Source of the DNA: Pyxidicoccus trucidator
Lineage (GTDB): Bacteria; Myxococcota; Myxococcia; Myxococcales; Myxococcaceae
Reading direction: 5' to 3'
Assembly (NCBI RefSeq): GCF_010894435.1
Contig: NZ_JAAIXZ010000011.1
Span: 124,001 to 188,000 of the forward strand
DNA: 64,000 bases
Below are positions 8,965 through 20,431 of this stretch, piece after piece. Position 1 is the first letter of the stretch. Every line of letters begins with the position of its first letter. Below the pieces are notes generated by a model that was given only the letters and a program-made list of their open reading frames with translations, did no database searches and was not told the DNA's origin. A program made the translations under genes and the position numbers.

Positions 8965-10956
8965 TTGTCCCAGGCTCGCGAGGCCCGCCCCAGTGAGGAG
9001 ACGGATGACCGGTATCGCGCCCTCTTCGAGTCCATGGATGACGGCTATTGCCTCATGCAGCTGCTCTTCGACGAGCAGGACCGGCCCGTCGACTACCGGT
9101 TCCTGGAGGTCAACGCCACCTTCGAGGAGCAGACGGGCCTGAGGAACGCGGTGGGCAGGACGGCGCGAGAGCTCGTCCCCACCCTGGATGAGTCCTGGTT
9201 CCGGCTCTACGGAAAGGTGGCCCTCACCGGGGAGACGGCCCGCTTCGAGAACCACGCTCCGGCGATGGGACGCTGGTTCGAGGTGTCCGCGAGCCGCGCG
9301 GGCAGGCCCGAGCTGCGCCAGGTGGCGCTCGTCTTCAAGAACGTCACCGAACGGAAGCTGGCGGAGGCGAAGCTGCAGGAGAGCGAGGCCCGCTTCCGCA
9401 ACATGGCGGACCACGCGCCCGTCATGCTCTGGGTGACCGACGCCGAGGCCCGGTGCACCTACCTGAACAAGAGCTGGTACGAGTTCACCGGGCAGACCGA
9501 GGCGACGGGGCTGGGGCTGGGGTGGCTCACGGCCGTCCACCCGGACGACGCGAAGCGCTCGGCGGAGGTCTTCCTCGCGGCCAACGCGCGGCGGGAGTCG
9601 TTCCGGCTCGAGTACCGCCTGCTGCGCAAGGATGGCGAGTACCGCTGGGCCATCGACGCGGCCAGCCCCCGCTTCGGTCCGGACGGGGAGTTCCTGGGCT
9701 ACATCGGGAGCGTCCTCGACATCACCGACAGGCGGCGGGTGGAGCAGGAACGCGAGGCCCTGCTGGCTCGCGAGCAGGAGGCGCGCGCCCAGGCGGAAGA
9801 GGCCAACCGCATCAAGGACGAGTTCATCGCCACGGTGTCCCACGAGCTCCGGACGCCGCTGTCCGCCATGCTCGGCTGGGTGCAGATACTGCGCGCCGGC
9901 ACGCTGCTCCCGGAGAAGCGCGAGCGGGCCCTGGAGACGATTGAGCGCAATGCGCGCGCCCAGGCCCAGCTCATCGAGGACCTGCTCGACGTCGGCCGCA
10001 TCCTCTCCGGGAAGTTCAAGCTCGCGGTGGAGCCCGTCCGCGTCGGCGCCGTGGTGGAGCAGGCGATTGAGACGGTGCGGCCCGCGGCCGAGGCGCGGGA
10101 CATCCGCCTGCAGGCCGCGCTCGACTCCACGAGCAGCGTCATGGGTGACGCCATGCGGCTGCAGCAGGTGGTGTGGAACCTGCTGTCCAACGCGGTGAAG
10201 TTCACCCCCAAGGGCGGCCGGGTGCAGGTCTTCGTGGAGCGGCGCGAGTCCTCCGTGGACATCACCATCGCGGACACGGGCCAGGGCATCACCCGCGAGT
10301 TCCTCCCGCATGTCTTCGAGCGCTTCCGTCAGGCGGATGGCGGCACCACGCGGCGCGTGGGAGGGCTCGGGCTCGGCCTGTCCATCGTCAAGCACCTGGT
10401 GGAGGCGCACGGAGGGACGGTCACCGCCTCCAGCGAGGGCGAGGGCCTGGGAGCCACCTTCGTCGTGCGCCTGCCCCTCTCGGTGGCCATGAGGCGCGAG
10501 CTCAACGTGCCTTCGTCCCTGCGCGTGGAGGCGCACGGGACGGAGCTGCGCTGCCCGCCGGAGCTCGCCGGACTGAGCGTCCTCGTCGTCGATGACGAGG
10601 ACGACACCCGGGAGCTGCTCCGCGCGTTGCTGGAGGGCTGCGGCGCGCGCGTGAGGCTGGCCAGCTCTTCAGCCGGAGGGCTGAGCGCGGTGCGAGAGGA
10701 GGCGCCGGACATCCTCATCTCGGACATCGGCATGCCGGAAGAGGATGGGTACACCTTCATCCGCAAGGTCCGGGCGCTGCCATCGGGAGACCCGGCCCGG
10801 CTTCCCGCCGTGGCGCTGACGGCCTACGCGCGGATGGAGGACCGAGCGCGCGTGTTGCTCTCCGGCTTCCAGAACCACCTGCCCAAGCCGGTGGAGCCGC
10901 TGGAGCTCCTGGCGGTGCTGGGCTCGCTCGCGAAGCGACGCAAGGGCGGGGACTGA
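8965..10956 (+). CDS. Soluble hybrid sensor histidine kinase/response regulator (PAS-PAS-HK-REC)
   Basis: 663 aa from a TTG start at 8965, chosen because a GGAGG lies 7 nt upstream; the next in-frame start (TTG 8899) has none. Domains: PAS (about 12-125), PAS/PAC (about 140-256), HisKA with H293 in VSHELRTP, HATPase with N-box WNLLSNAVKF, G1 DTGQGI and G2 GGLGLGLSIVKH (about 375-490), then a receiver (about 532-650) with acidic pair VVDDED, phospho-acceptor D587 in SDIGMPEEDG and K in LPKPVEP. There is no membrane segment, so it senses a cytosolic signal through PAS. The attached receiver suggests intramolecular control or a phosphorelay. No partner regulator is adjacent. Confidence 0.92.
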   Translation: MSQAREARPSEETDDRYRALFESMDDGYCLMQLLFDEQDRPVDYRFLEVNATFEEQTGLRNAVGRTARELVPTLDESWFRLYGKVALTGETARFENHAPAMGRWFEVSASRAGRPELRQVALVFKNVTERKLAEAKLQESEARFRNMADHAPVMLWVTDAEARCTYLNKSWYEFTGQTEATGLGLGWLTAVHPDDAKRSAEVFLAANARRESFRLEYRLLRKDGEYRWAIDAASPRFGPDGEFLGYIGSVLDITDRRRVEQEREALLAREQEARAQAEEANRIKDEFIATVSHELRTPLSAMLGWVQILRAGTLLPEKRERALETIERNARAQAQLIEDLLDVGRILSGKFKLAVEPVRVGAVVEQAIETVRPAAEARDIRLQAALDSTSSVMGDAMRLQQVVWNLLSNAVKFTPKGGRVQVFVERRESSVDITIADTGQGITREFLPHVFERFRQADGGTTRRVGGLGLGLSIVKHLVEAHGGTVTASSEGEGLGATFVVRLPLSVAMRRELNVPSSLRVEAHGTELRCPPELAGLSVLVVDDEDDTRELLRALLEGCGARVRLASSSAGGLSAVREEAPDILISDIGMPEEDGYTFIRKVRALPSGDPARLPAVALTAYARMEDRARVLLSGFQNHLPKPVEPLELLAVLGSLAKRRKGGD

Positions 10957-10957
10957 A

Positions 10958-10975
10958 GCCCGCCCTCGCGCGGGC
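10958..10975. terminator. Weak hairpin between convergent kinase and osmC genes
   Basis: GCCCGC (10958-10963) and GCGGGC (10970-10975) with a 6-nt loop lie directly after the kinase TGA. No T-run, so its strength is doubtful. Confidence 0.3.
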
Positions 10976-10977
10976 CC

Positions 10978-11412
10978 TCAGTCCGGGTAGCTGAACGTCA
11001 GCGGCAGCTTCACGTCCGGGTGGAGGCTGCGGGCCACGGGGCAGCCGTGGGCCGTCTCCTCCATGCGCTTGCGCTGCTCGGCGGTGAGGCCCGCCGGCAT
11101 CTGGAGCTCCAGCACCAGCTCGCCGATGCGGCGCGGGGGCGGCGTCATCCGCTTCTCCACGCGCCCGCGCACCTCGCCCAGGGCAATGCCCTCGCGCGAG
11201 GCGACCAGGTGCATCGTCGTCACCGCGCAGGACACCAGCGCCGCGCCCACCATGTCCGTGGGCGAGAAGCTTCCTCCGGTGCCGCCGTTGTCACGCGGCG
11301 CCTCGGTGACGGCCACCGTGCCGGACGGGCCATGGGTGAGCTGCGTCTTGAACTGCGGCTGGCTGACCACGGTCATCACCACGCCCGTGGCGGGCGTCTG
11401 CGGCTGGCTCAT
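10978..11412 (-). CDS. OsmC/Ohr-family protein
   Basis: 144 aa. OsmC-family proteins reduce organic hydroperoxides with two cysteines. Here C62 (in LVSCAVTTM) and C124 (in HGCPVARSLHPDV) occupy the two expected sites, and the GGSFSPTDM segment before the first Cys is typical. Start ATG 11412 is set by AAGGAG 7 nt upstream. It is the last gene of a possible three-gene minus-strand unit (small unknown, deoxyhypusine-synthase-like, OsmC; gaps of 57 and 40 bp). It is closer to the general OsmC type than to true Ohr. Confidence 0.9.
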   Translation of the reverse strand: MSQPQTPATGVVMTVVSQPQFKTQLTHGPSGTVAVTEAPRDNGGTGGSFSPTDMVGAALVSCAVTTMHLVASREGIALGEVRGRVEKRMTPPPRRIGELVLELQMPAGLTAEQRKRMEETAHGCPVARSLHPDVKLPLTFSYPD

Positions 11413-11452
11413 GTCGGCGCTCCTTGGAGACAAAGCGGGTGCTGCAAGCGGC

Positions 11453-12676
11453 TCAGCGGACGAACGCCTCGTGCTTCTTGGCGTCGCCCTCGGTGGAGGG
11501 CTCCGCGTCCTCCACGCTCCAGTCCAGCGTCTTCATCAGCGACTTGCGGCGCTTCTGCACGTCCCCATCCAGGAACGAGATGGCGTCCGCCATCCGGTCC
11601 ATCAGCCGCATCGGCTTGCGCTTGTTCTTCGGCTCGTTCAGCAGCGCGTGCGTCAGCCAGGGGAACACCGCCGTCACGTCGCAGTGGACGTACACGGAGC
11701 CGGTCTCCACCGCCTCCACCGACACCTTGCCCCAGGTGTGGCCCTCGCCGGCCGGGCAGCTGGACAGCGCGCCGTTGTCCACCGGGTCCACGCAGAACTG
11801 CACGTCGATGTCGAAGCCCGTCGTGGGGACGTTGAGGATCTGGTCCAGCAGCGGCTCGCCCTGCAGCGTGTAGTTCTTCGGCACGCCGCCGCCCAGAATC
11901 CAGATGGCCAGCCGCTTGCTGCCGTTGTGCCGGCAGAAGTGCTGCATGGCCGCCATGGAGTAGACGTCGTCGTTGATGTCGAGCTCGAACTTGAACTCGT
12001 CACCGAGCAGCCGCTTGAGCTTCACGACGTTGAGGAAGATGGAGCCGTCCTGCACCGCGCCCACCCAGATGGGCACCGCGTGCTTGTAGGCCGTGGCCAG
12101 CAGCGACGGCTGCTTCACGCCGAGCTTCTTCTCAATCTGGTAGATGGCCTTGCCGAGCAGGTAGTGGAACTCGGGGGTGGTCATCTTCTTCTGGAACTCG
12201 GGGCCGCGGATGATGGCGGAGAAGAGCCGGTCCGTGTCGAGCAGCGCCTCCTCCCAGAAGCCCAGGTCGTAGATGCGGATGATGCGCGCCAGGCGGTACT
12301 GGAGGTCGCCCGCGTTCGGGTTCACCTCGCGGATGGCGTGGCCGATGATGCGGTGGGCGTCGTGGTAGAGGTTGGCGCCCGTCGTCGTAATCGCGGAGAT
12401 GATGCCCTTCTCGATGAGGGGAATCAGGCAGCTCTGGTGCAGGCCCGCGGGCGTCATCGCGCCGGACAGCGTTAGGAAGATGGAGGCGTCCTGCTCCATC
12501 GACTGGGACATCAGCTCGAAGGCCGTGCGCTCCTGGCGGCCCACGTAGGCGCTGAAGGCGTGGGCGAGCAGCTCCGCCGGCTTCTCCTTGCCGGTGATGG
12601 GGCGGGGATCCGCCTTGCGCGCCCCGGAGTACGCGGCGCGAAGGGACTTCTTCGGGTTCGAGGAGGTCTTGGCCAT
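11453..12676 (-). CDS. Deoxyhypusine-synthase-family enzyme (probable polyamine aminobutyltransferase)
   Basis: 407 aa. Eukaryotic and archaeal family members transfer an aminobutyl group from spermidine to eIF5A, using NAD and a lysine intermediate. Bacteria lack eIF5A, and bacterial relatives are thought to act on polyamines (homospermidine synthase type). The catalytic lysine is kept as K317 in TWGKV, as are the QDGS segment (209-212) and the LGGGVPK loop (261-267). The His pair that follows GGGVxK in eukaryotic enzymes is Asn-Tyr here (268-269), which suggests a changed acceptor. Start ATG 12676 versus ATG 12688 (4 aa longer) is undecided, since neither has a clear ribosome site. speA lies 3.4 kb away. 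Family sure, substrate not. Confidence 0.85.
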   Translation of the reverse strand: MAKTSSNPKKSLRAAYSGARKADPRPITGKEKPAELLAHAFSAYVGRQERTAFELMSQSMEQDASIFLTLSGAMTPAGLHQSCLIPLIEKGIISAITTTGANLYHDAHRIIGHAIREVNPNAGDLQYRLARIIRIYDLGFWEEALLDTDRLFSAIIRGPEFQKKMTTPEFHYLLGKAIYQIEKKLGVKQPSLLATAYKHAVPIWVGAVQDGSIFLNVVKLKRLLGDEFKFELDINDDVYSMAAMQHFCRHNGSKRLAIWILGGGVPKNYTLQGEPLLDQILNVPTTGFDIDVQFCVDPVDNGALSSCPAGEGHTWGKVSVEAVETGSVYVHCDVTAVFPWLTHALLNEPKNKRKPMRLMDRMADAISFLDGDVQKRRKSLMKTLDWSVEDAEPSTEGDAKKHEAFVR

Positions 12677-12733
12677 GGCGCGGCACATAGCACCGCCAGC
12701 CCGCCAAGGGGAGCGCCGCCTGTACCCCGAGCG

Positions 12734-13036
12734 CTACTTGGTGCGCTTCTTCCCGGTGTCGCCGGGGTTGGCCCCGCCGCCCGCGGCCTTGTCCGGCGCC
12801 GCTTCGGGCTCCGGAAGGCCCAGCACCCGGTCCCTCACCTGCTCGGCGGACAGGTGCGCCGTGTCGGACACCACACAGGAGACGTACGCCAGCTCCGCCA
12901 GCGCCCGCCGGGAGCGCTCACGCACCGCCGGGTCTTCCGAGCCCAGCTCGTCGGAGGCCGCGGAGACGTAGCTGCTCGCCAGTGACTCGAAGAGGTACAC
13001 CCGGTTCTCGATGGTCCCATCGTTCTTCTTGCCCAT
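12734..13036 (-). CDS. Small protein of unknown function
   Basis: 100 aa, soluble. An N-terminal helical part (about 1-70) is followed by a Pro/Gly/Ala/Lys-rich tail. One Cys is in YVSCVVSD; no motif is recognised. ATG 13036. It is first in a co-directional run with the deoxyhypusine-synthase-like gene (57 bp downstream) and OsmC. It may be a local accessory protein; nothing more can be said. Confidence 0.65.
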   Translation of the reverse strand: MGKKNDGTIENRVYLFESLASSYVSAASDELGSEDPAVRERSRRALAELAYVSCVVSDTAHLSAEQVRDRVLGLPEPEAAPDKAAGGGANPGDTGKKRTK

Positions 13037-13271
13037 AGGCCGGCCACTCTAGGCACCGGCCTCGCGGGCCGGGGAGACCGCTCCCGGTGCCCGGTGCCGG
13101 ACTGTCGGCGCCCGACACTCCACCGGGGCGGCGCGCCCGGCAGCCAACACCGGGGCACGTCCCACTCTCGGGAGGAAGCGCTGCGGCGGGAGGGCCAACG
13201 TCTTAAGTTGGTGTGAAAGCGAGCAAGGGTCACGTAAGGGTGACTTCCACCGCCCGCCCGGGAGCCGCACC

Positions 13272-14090
13272 GTGATTGACCTGCACTCACACACCACCGC
13301 GAGCGACGGCCAGTACCCGCCGACGGAGCTGCTGACGCGGGCGGCGGCGGCCGGGGTGACGGTGCTGGCGGTGACGGACCACGACACGGTGGCGGGGCTG
13401 GCGGAGGCGGCGGAAGCGGCGCGCGCGCACGGGGTGGAGCTGGTGCCGGGCATCGAGGTGTCCGCCTTCATCCACGGCCGCGAGGTGCACATCCTGGGGC
13501 ACTTCGTGCGGCCCGAGGACGAGGACATCGCCCGCTTCTCCGAGCGGCTGCGCGGGGAGCGGGAGACGCGCATGGAGGCCATGCTGGAGCGGATGCGGCA
13601 GCTCGGCTACCCCGTGCGGATGGAGCACGTGCTGGAGGTGGCGGGCAAGGCGCAGCTGGGCCGGCCCCACCTGGCGCGGGTGCTGGTGGAGCGCGGCTGG
13701 GCGGTGGACGTGAAGACGGCCTTCGACCGCTTCCTGGGCACGCGCGGCGCGGCCTGGGTGGACCGGTACAAGCTGGACGGCGCGGAGGCCATCCGCCTCA
13801 TCCGCAAGGCGGGCGGCACCGCCACGCTGGCGCACCCCGGCTCGTCGCGCATGGAGCGGCTGGAGATTCGCGCGCTGGCGAAGGCGGGGCTGGCCGGGCT
13901 GGAGGTGCTGCACTCGGACCACAACCCCAGCGTGCGGAAGAAGTACCTGGGGCTGGCGAAGGAGTTCGACCTGGTGCCCACCTCCGGCAGCGACTTTCAC
14001 GGCGAGGCCGTGTCCCCCGACCACAAGCTGGGTGACGCCGCCATGCCGCCCGAGCTGTTCGCGAAGCTCAGGGCCCGCGCGGCGGCCTGA
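13272..14090 (+). CDS. PHP-domain phosphoesterase (RNase AM / TrpH-YciV type)
   Basis: 272 aa from GTG 13272. It is a PHP-fold metal-dependent phosphoesterase; characterised relatives are 5'-3' exoribonucleases and 3',5'-nucleotide bisphosphate phosphatases. Metal ligands are visible: H5-S-H7, D12, D36-H37-D38, E62, H77, a later LAHPGSS and the C-terminal GSDFHG. Its length matches the family (about 280 aa). It is single and divergent from the small unknown at 12734-13036, with a 235-bp gap that contains a GTCAC-N6-GTGAC inverted repeat (13229-13244). Family assignment firm; in vivo substrate inferred. Confidence 0.88.
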   Translation: MIDLHSHTTASDGQYPPTELLTRAAAAGVTVLAVTDHDTVAGLAEAAEAARAHGVELVPGIEVSAFIHGREVHILGHFVRPEDEDIARFSERLRGERETRMEAMLERMRQLGYPVRMEHVLEVAGKAQLGRPHLARVLVERGWAVDVKTAFDRFLGTRGAAWVDRYKLDGAEAIRLIRKAGGTATLAHPGSSRMERLEIRALAKAGLAGLEVLHSDHNPSVRKKYLGLAKEFDLVPTSGSDFHGEAVSPDHKLGDAAMPPELFAKLRARAAA

Positions 14091-14173
14091 GGCCGGAAGG
14101 ACCCCTCCCCTCCCGAATCGCTAAATCTGGGAAAAAGAGAGGAACTCGGTTTTTTTGCTACGCTGGCCTCCTC

Positions 14174-17280
<3,107 letters not shown>

Positions 17281-17284
<4 letters not shown>

Positions 17285-18165
17285 AGCCGCCCGAGACTGG
17301 CGGCCCCCTGACGGAGCTGCTGCTGGCGCACGCGCCCCCGGAGCGTCACGAGGCGCTGCGCGCCATGCCAGGACTGGAGGCCCTGCTGGAAGAGCACGTC
17401 GCGAAGGGCCGGGCGGCGTGGCCCGACGTGACGCTCACGACGAAGGACTTCCTTCGCCACCTGGCGCGGCACCTCCCTTCGGAGGACACGCTGCACCAGC
17501 TGCGCGCCGACGACCTGTACCTCGCGTGCGCCTGTGCCGCGGGAGAGCCCCAGGCCCTGCGCCACTTCGAGCACCACATCCTGCCGAAGGTGGCCTCGCG
17601 GCTGGGACAGTCCCCGGGAGCCACGCTGGACGAGGTGCTCCAGGTGGCGCGCCAGCGGCTGCTGCTGGGCGTGGCGGGGACGGCGCCAAGGATTGCCGAG
17701 TTCTCCGGCCGGGGCACGCTGACGGGCTGGGTGCGCATCGTCGCCTCGCGCATCGCCCAGGAGCTGCGCAGCCAGGCCGGCCGCCAGGAGCTGTTCTCCG
17801 AGCCCCCCCAGGCCCTGGAACGGCTGTTATCGCGCGACGACCCGGAGCGGGAGCTGCTCCAGGCGCACTCGCGCAAGGTCCTCACCGACTCCCTGCAGGC
17901 GGCGCTCGCGGACCTCACCGAGCGCGAGCGCGCGCTGCTGCGCCTGCACCACCTGCACGGCCTCACCATGGACCGCATCGCGACGATGTACCGCGAGCCC
18001 CGCTCCAGCGTGGCGCGCCATGTGGCCCAGGCCCGCGAGCGGCTCCTGAAGCTCACCCACCGCGAGCTGGCCTCCCGGTTGAAGCTGAATGGTCAGGAAT
18101 TGGAGAGCCTGCTGGGCCTGGTCCAGAGCCGCCTGGACCTCAGCCTCCACCGGCTGATGGACTGA
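17281..18165 (+). CDS. ECF-like sigma-70-family factor with N-terminal extension
   Basis: 294 aa, starting inside the kinase stop (ATGA, 4-bp overlap), so translation is probably coupled. Sigma region 2 is at about 95-170 (TLDEVLQVARQRLL, then GRGTLTGWVRIVASRIAQ). Region 4 is at about 195-265 with the helix-turn-helix LTERERALLRLHHLHGLTM. About 95 extra residues precede region 2, longer than standard ECF factors (about 180 aa); they may be the docking surface for the upstream zinc motif (inference). SPFH genes 54 bp downstream are candidate targets or partners. Confidence 0.85.
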
Positions 18166-18203
18166 GCGCGTCGGGAGGCCTCGCGGAGCCCCAGGTCCGA
18201 AGC

Positions 18204-18212
18204 TGCTACGCT
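18204..18212 (+). promoter_or_regulatory. TGCTACGCT element upstream of SPFH gene 1
   Basis: TGCTACGCT ends 7 nt before the ATG at 18220. The same nonamer ends 9 nt before the kinase ATG (14156-14164), and TGCTATGCT occurs at 36714-36722. It resembles an extended -10 (TGN-TAYGCT). If used, the transcripts would be almost leaderless. Confidence 0.3.
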
Positions 18213-18219
18213 TCGCGCC

Positions 18220-19245
18220 ATGGACCCGATTGATCCAGACGTGGTGACGTTCTTCCAGGGGCTCTTCAACGGAGTGCTGCTGGGAGCGCTCGCCTATCTC
18301 TTCGTGCGGTACGTGCTGGGTGGCCTCTTCACGGTGGACCAGAACGTGCGCGCGGTGAAGGTGCGCCTGGGGCGCGCCGAGCGCCTCTCCGCGAACCTCA
18401 CCAACCGCGACGGCCCGCTCTCCGAGGGGCTCGCCCGCACCGACGAGGAGCGCTACGTCTACCCGCAGCTGCGCGTCATCTCCTCCGGTGGCCCCTACTT
18501 CAAGTGGCCCTGGGAGCAGGTGCGGAAGATCTCCGTGGCCACGCAGACGCTCAACATGGCCCATGACCCGGAGTCGCCGGAGGCCAACCAGGGTGGCACC
18601 ATGGTGGACGCCGTCACCAAGGACCAGCTCAACACCGGCCTCACCGGGCAGATCCGCTATCGCGTCTCGGAGAAGAACCTCTACGCCTTCCTCTTCGGCG
18701 TGAAGAACCCGGTGGCGCACGTCATGGGCTTCTTCGTCTCCATCCTCCGCCAGCGCATCGCCAACTTCGAGGCGCCCGCCGCCGCCCGCGAAGCCGACAG
18801 CCTGGAGGCCAGCGTCGTGTCCGGCGTGTCCATCAACGACCTGCGCAAGAACCTGAGGGACCTCAACGAGCACATGGACCACGAATGCCGCGGCAGCGAG
18901 GCGCGCTACGGCGTGGTGCTGGAAGCGTCCCTCATCACCGGCATCGACCCGCCGCAGGAGGTGGAGAGCGCCCTGGCCGCCATCAACACCGCGCACAACC
19001 ACGTCTCCAGCGACATCAGCCTCGCGCAGGCCTCGGCGGACCAGAAAATCGTCCAGAGCCGGCGCGCGGTGGAAATCGAGACGCTCAGGGCCCAGGCGGA
19101 GGTGGAGCCCCTGGCGGCCCTCTCCAACGAGCTCGCGCTGCTCAAGCGCAGCGGCCCCGGCGCGCTCCAGGCGTACCTGCGCAACATCCGTCTGGGGCTG
19201 TACCAGAAGGCCCAGGCGGTGGTGATGGGGGTGAAGCATGGTTAG
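18220..19245 (+). CDS. SPFH/Band 7 domain membrane protein 1
   Basis: 341 aa. An N-terminal hydrophobic segment (about 12-32) anchors it, followed by an SPFH/Band 7 domain (about 45-235) and a helical segment rich in Ala/Glu/Gln (about 240-320), as in flotillin-like proteins that form membrane scaffolds and oligomers. Its stop overlaps the start of a second SPFH gene by 8 bp, so a hetero-oligomer is likely. It lies 54 bp after the sigma-factor gene on the same strand. The family role is membrane microdomain or protease-regulator scaffolding; the partner here is unknown. Confidence 0.85.
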   Translation: MDPIDPDVVTFFQGLFNGVLLGALAYLFVRYVLGGLFTVDQNVRAVKVRLGRAERLSANLTNRDGPLSEGLARTDEERYVYPQLRVISSGGPYFKWPWEQVRKISVATQTLNMAHDPESPEANQGGTMVDAVTKDQLNTGLTGQIRYRVSEKNLYAFLFGVKNPVAHVMGFFVSILRQRIANFEAPAAAREADSLEASVVSGVSINDLRKNLRDLNEHMDHECRGSEARYGVVLEASLITGIDPPQEVESALAAINTAHNHVSSDISLAQASADQKIVQSRRAVEIETLRAQAEVEPLAALSNELALLKRSGPGALQAYLRNIRLGLYQKAQAVVMGVKHG

Positions 19246-20143
19246 CACGCTCATCGGTGCCTTCATCGGCTTCTTCGGCATGGCCATTGGCCTGCCCATC
19301 TTCTTCGCGCTGCTGCGGCTGTTCGGCGTCTACGCCATCGTCCACGAGCGCACCTGCCGGGTGTACGTGCTCTTCGGCTCGGTGGTGTGCACGCTGGACG
19401 AGCCCGGCCTGCACTTCCTATGGGCGAAGCTCGGGTGGAAGGCGCTCATCGTGAACCTCGTGGGCCGCTGCCAGGTGGTGGACCTGCGACTGGACCAGCA
19501 GTACCTGCGCAGCCAGGCGGTGAACTCCGAGGAGGGCGCGCCGATGGGCATCGGCATCTGGTACGAGATGTACGTCTCGGACCCGAAGCGCTTCCTCTTC
19601 GAGAACGCGGACCCGCGCGGCAGCCTCGCCGCCAACGTGAGCAACGCCGCCGTGCGCTGCCTGTCCAACATGAAGCTGGCCGCCATGCTGGAGACGCGGC
19701 ACGAGATGAGCCGCACCGTGCGCGCCGAGGTGAGCCCGCAGAGCCACGAGTGGGGCTACAAGCTGGGCAGCGTCTACGTGCGCAAGGTCCACTTCCGCGA
19801 CGCGCAGATGATTCGCCAGATTGAGGAGAAGGTCGTCAACCGGCTGCGGCAGGTGACGAGCGCCATCCGCCAGGACGGCGCCAACCAGGTGAGCATCATC
19901 ACCAGCACCGCCGAGCGGCAGAGCGCCGTGGAGTTCGCCCGCGCCGCGGCGCTGCGGCCCCAGATTGTCGGCTCGGCGCTGAGGAAGATTGGCGAGGACC
20001 CCGAGGTGCTGGAGGCCACCTTCGAGCTGCTGGAGACGCAGCGGCTGCTGGAGAGCGGCGCCCAGCTCACGCTGATACCCGACGGACAGCGCGGGGAGCT
20101 GCTCTCGCAGCTGCTGGCGGCGCGCGCCGTGAATCGGGCGTAG
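19238..20143 (+). CDS. SPFH/Band 7 domain membrane protein 2
   Basis: 301 aa, ATG inside the end of SPFH gene 1 (8-bp overlap). A membrane helix at about 5-26 is followed by an SPFH domain (about 28-215) and a short C-terminal helix. It shares layout with its neighbour but is divergent in sequence, so the two are old paralogues. The pair recalls HflK/HflC and other dual-SPFH complexes, although neither protein matches HflK/C closely enough to name. It is probably co-translated with gene 1. Confidence 0.85.
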   Translation: MVSTLIGAFIGFFGMAIGLPIFFALLRLFGVYAIVHERTCRVYVLFGSVVCTLDEPGLHFLWAKLGWKALIVNLVGRCQVVDLRLDQQYLRSQAVNSEEGAPMGIGIWYEMYVSDPKRFLFENADPRGSLAANVSNAAVRCLSNMKLAAMLETRHEMSRTVRAEVSPQSHEWGYKLGSVYVRKVHFRDAQMIRQIEEKVVNRLRQVTSAIRQDGANQVSIITSTAERQSAVEFARAAALRPQIVGSALRKIGEDPEVLEATFELLETQRLLESGAQLTLIPDGQRGELLSQLLAARAVNRA

Positions 20144-20166
20144 CGGCACGACGAAGACCTGTCAGG

Positions 20167-20424
20167 ATGAACCCCCTCTTCCACCAAGCGAGCGAAGTGA
20201 TGGCGAAGCGCCCCGACCGAGACCTGGAGAAGACCTACCCCCGCAAGGAGTTCGTCGCGAAGCTGCGCCGGCTGGCGGATGCCATCGAAGCCGGCAAGGC
20301 CTTCAGCATCCAGGTCGCCGGCGAGCGCCTGCGCATCCCCGCCGACGCGCTCTTCAACATCGAGCATGAGCGCGAGAAGAACGTGGACGAGGTGGAGTTC
20401 CAGCTCCGATGGAAGCGCGAGTGA
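20167..20424 (+). CDS. Amphi-Trp domain small protein
   Basis: 85 aa (74 aa if it starts at ATG 20200, where MAKRPDRD begins; neither ATG has a clear ribosome site). The C-terminus matches the amphi-Trp family: a basic helix (about 25-40), a short IQVAGERLRIP strand pair, and the closing EVEFQLRWKRE with the conserved Trp. Function is unknown in the family. Last gene of the kinase-sigma-SPFH run, 23 bp after SPFH gene 2; it ends 7 bp before the convergent chemoreceptor gene. Confidence 0.75.
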   Translation: MNPLFHQASEVMAKRPDRDLEKTYPRKEFVAKLRRLADAIEAGKAFSIQVAGERLRIPADALFNIEHEREKNVDEVEFQLRWKRE

Positions 20425-20431
20425 GTGGAGG

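Noticed and set aside
13229..13244. GTCAC-N6-GTGAC inverted repeat as a CRP site
   Set aside because: The half-sites are in the opposite orientation to TGTGA-N6-TCACA, so it is not a CRP-type operator; left as a note.
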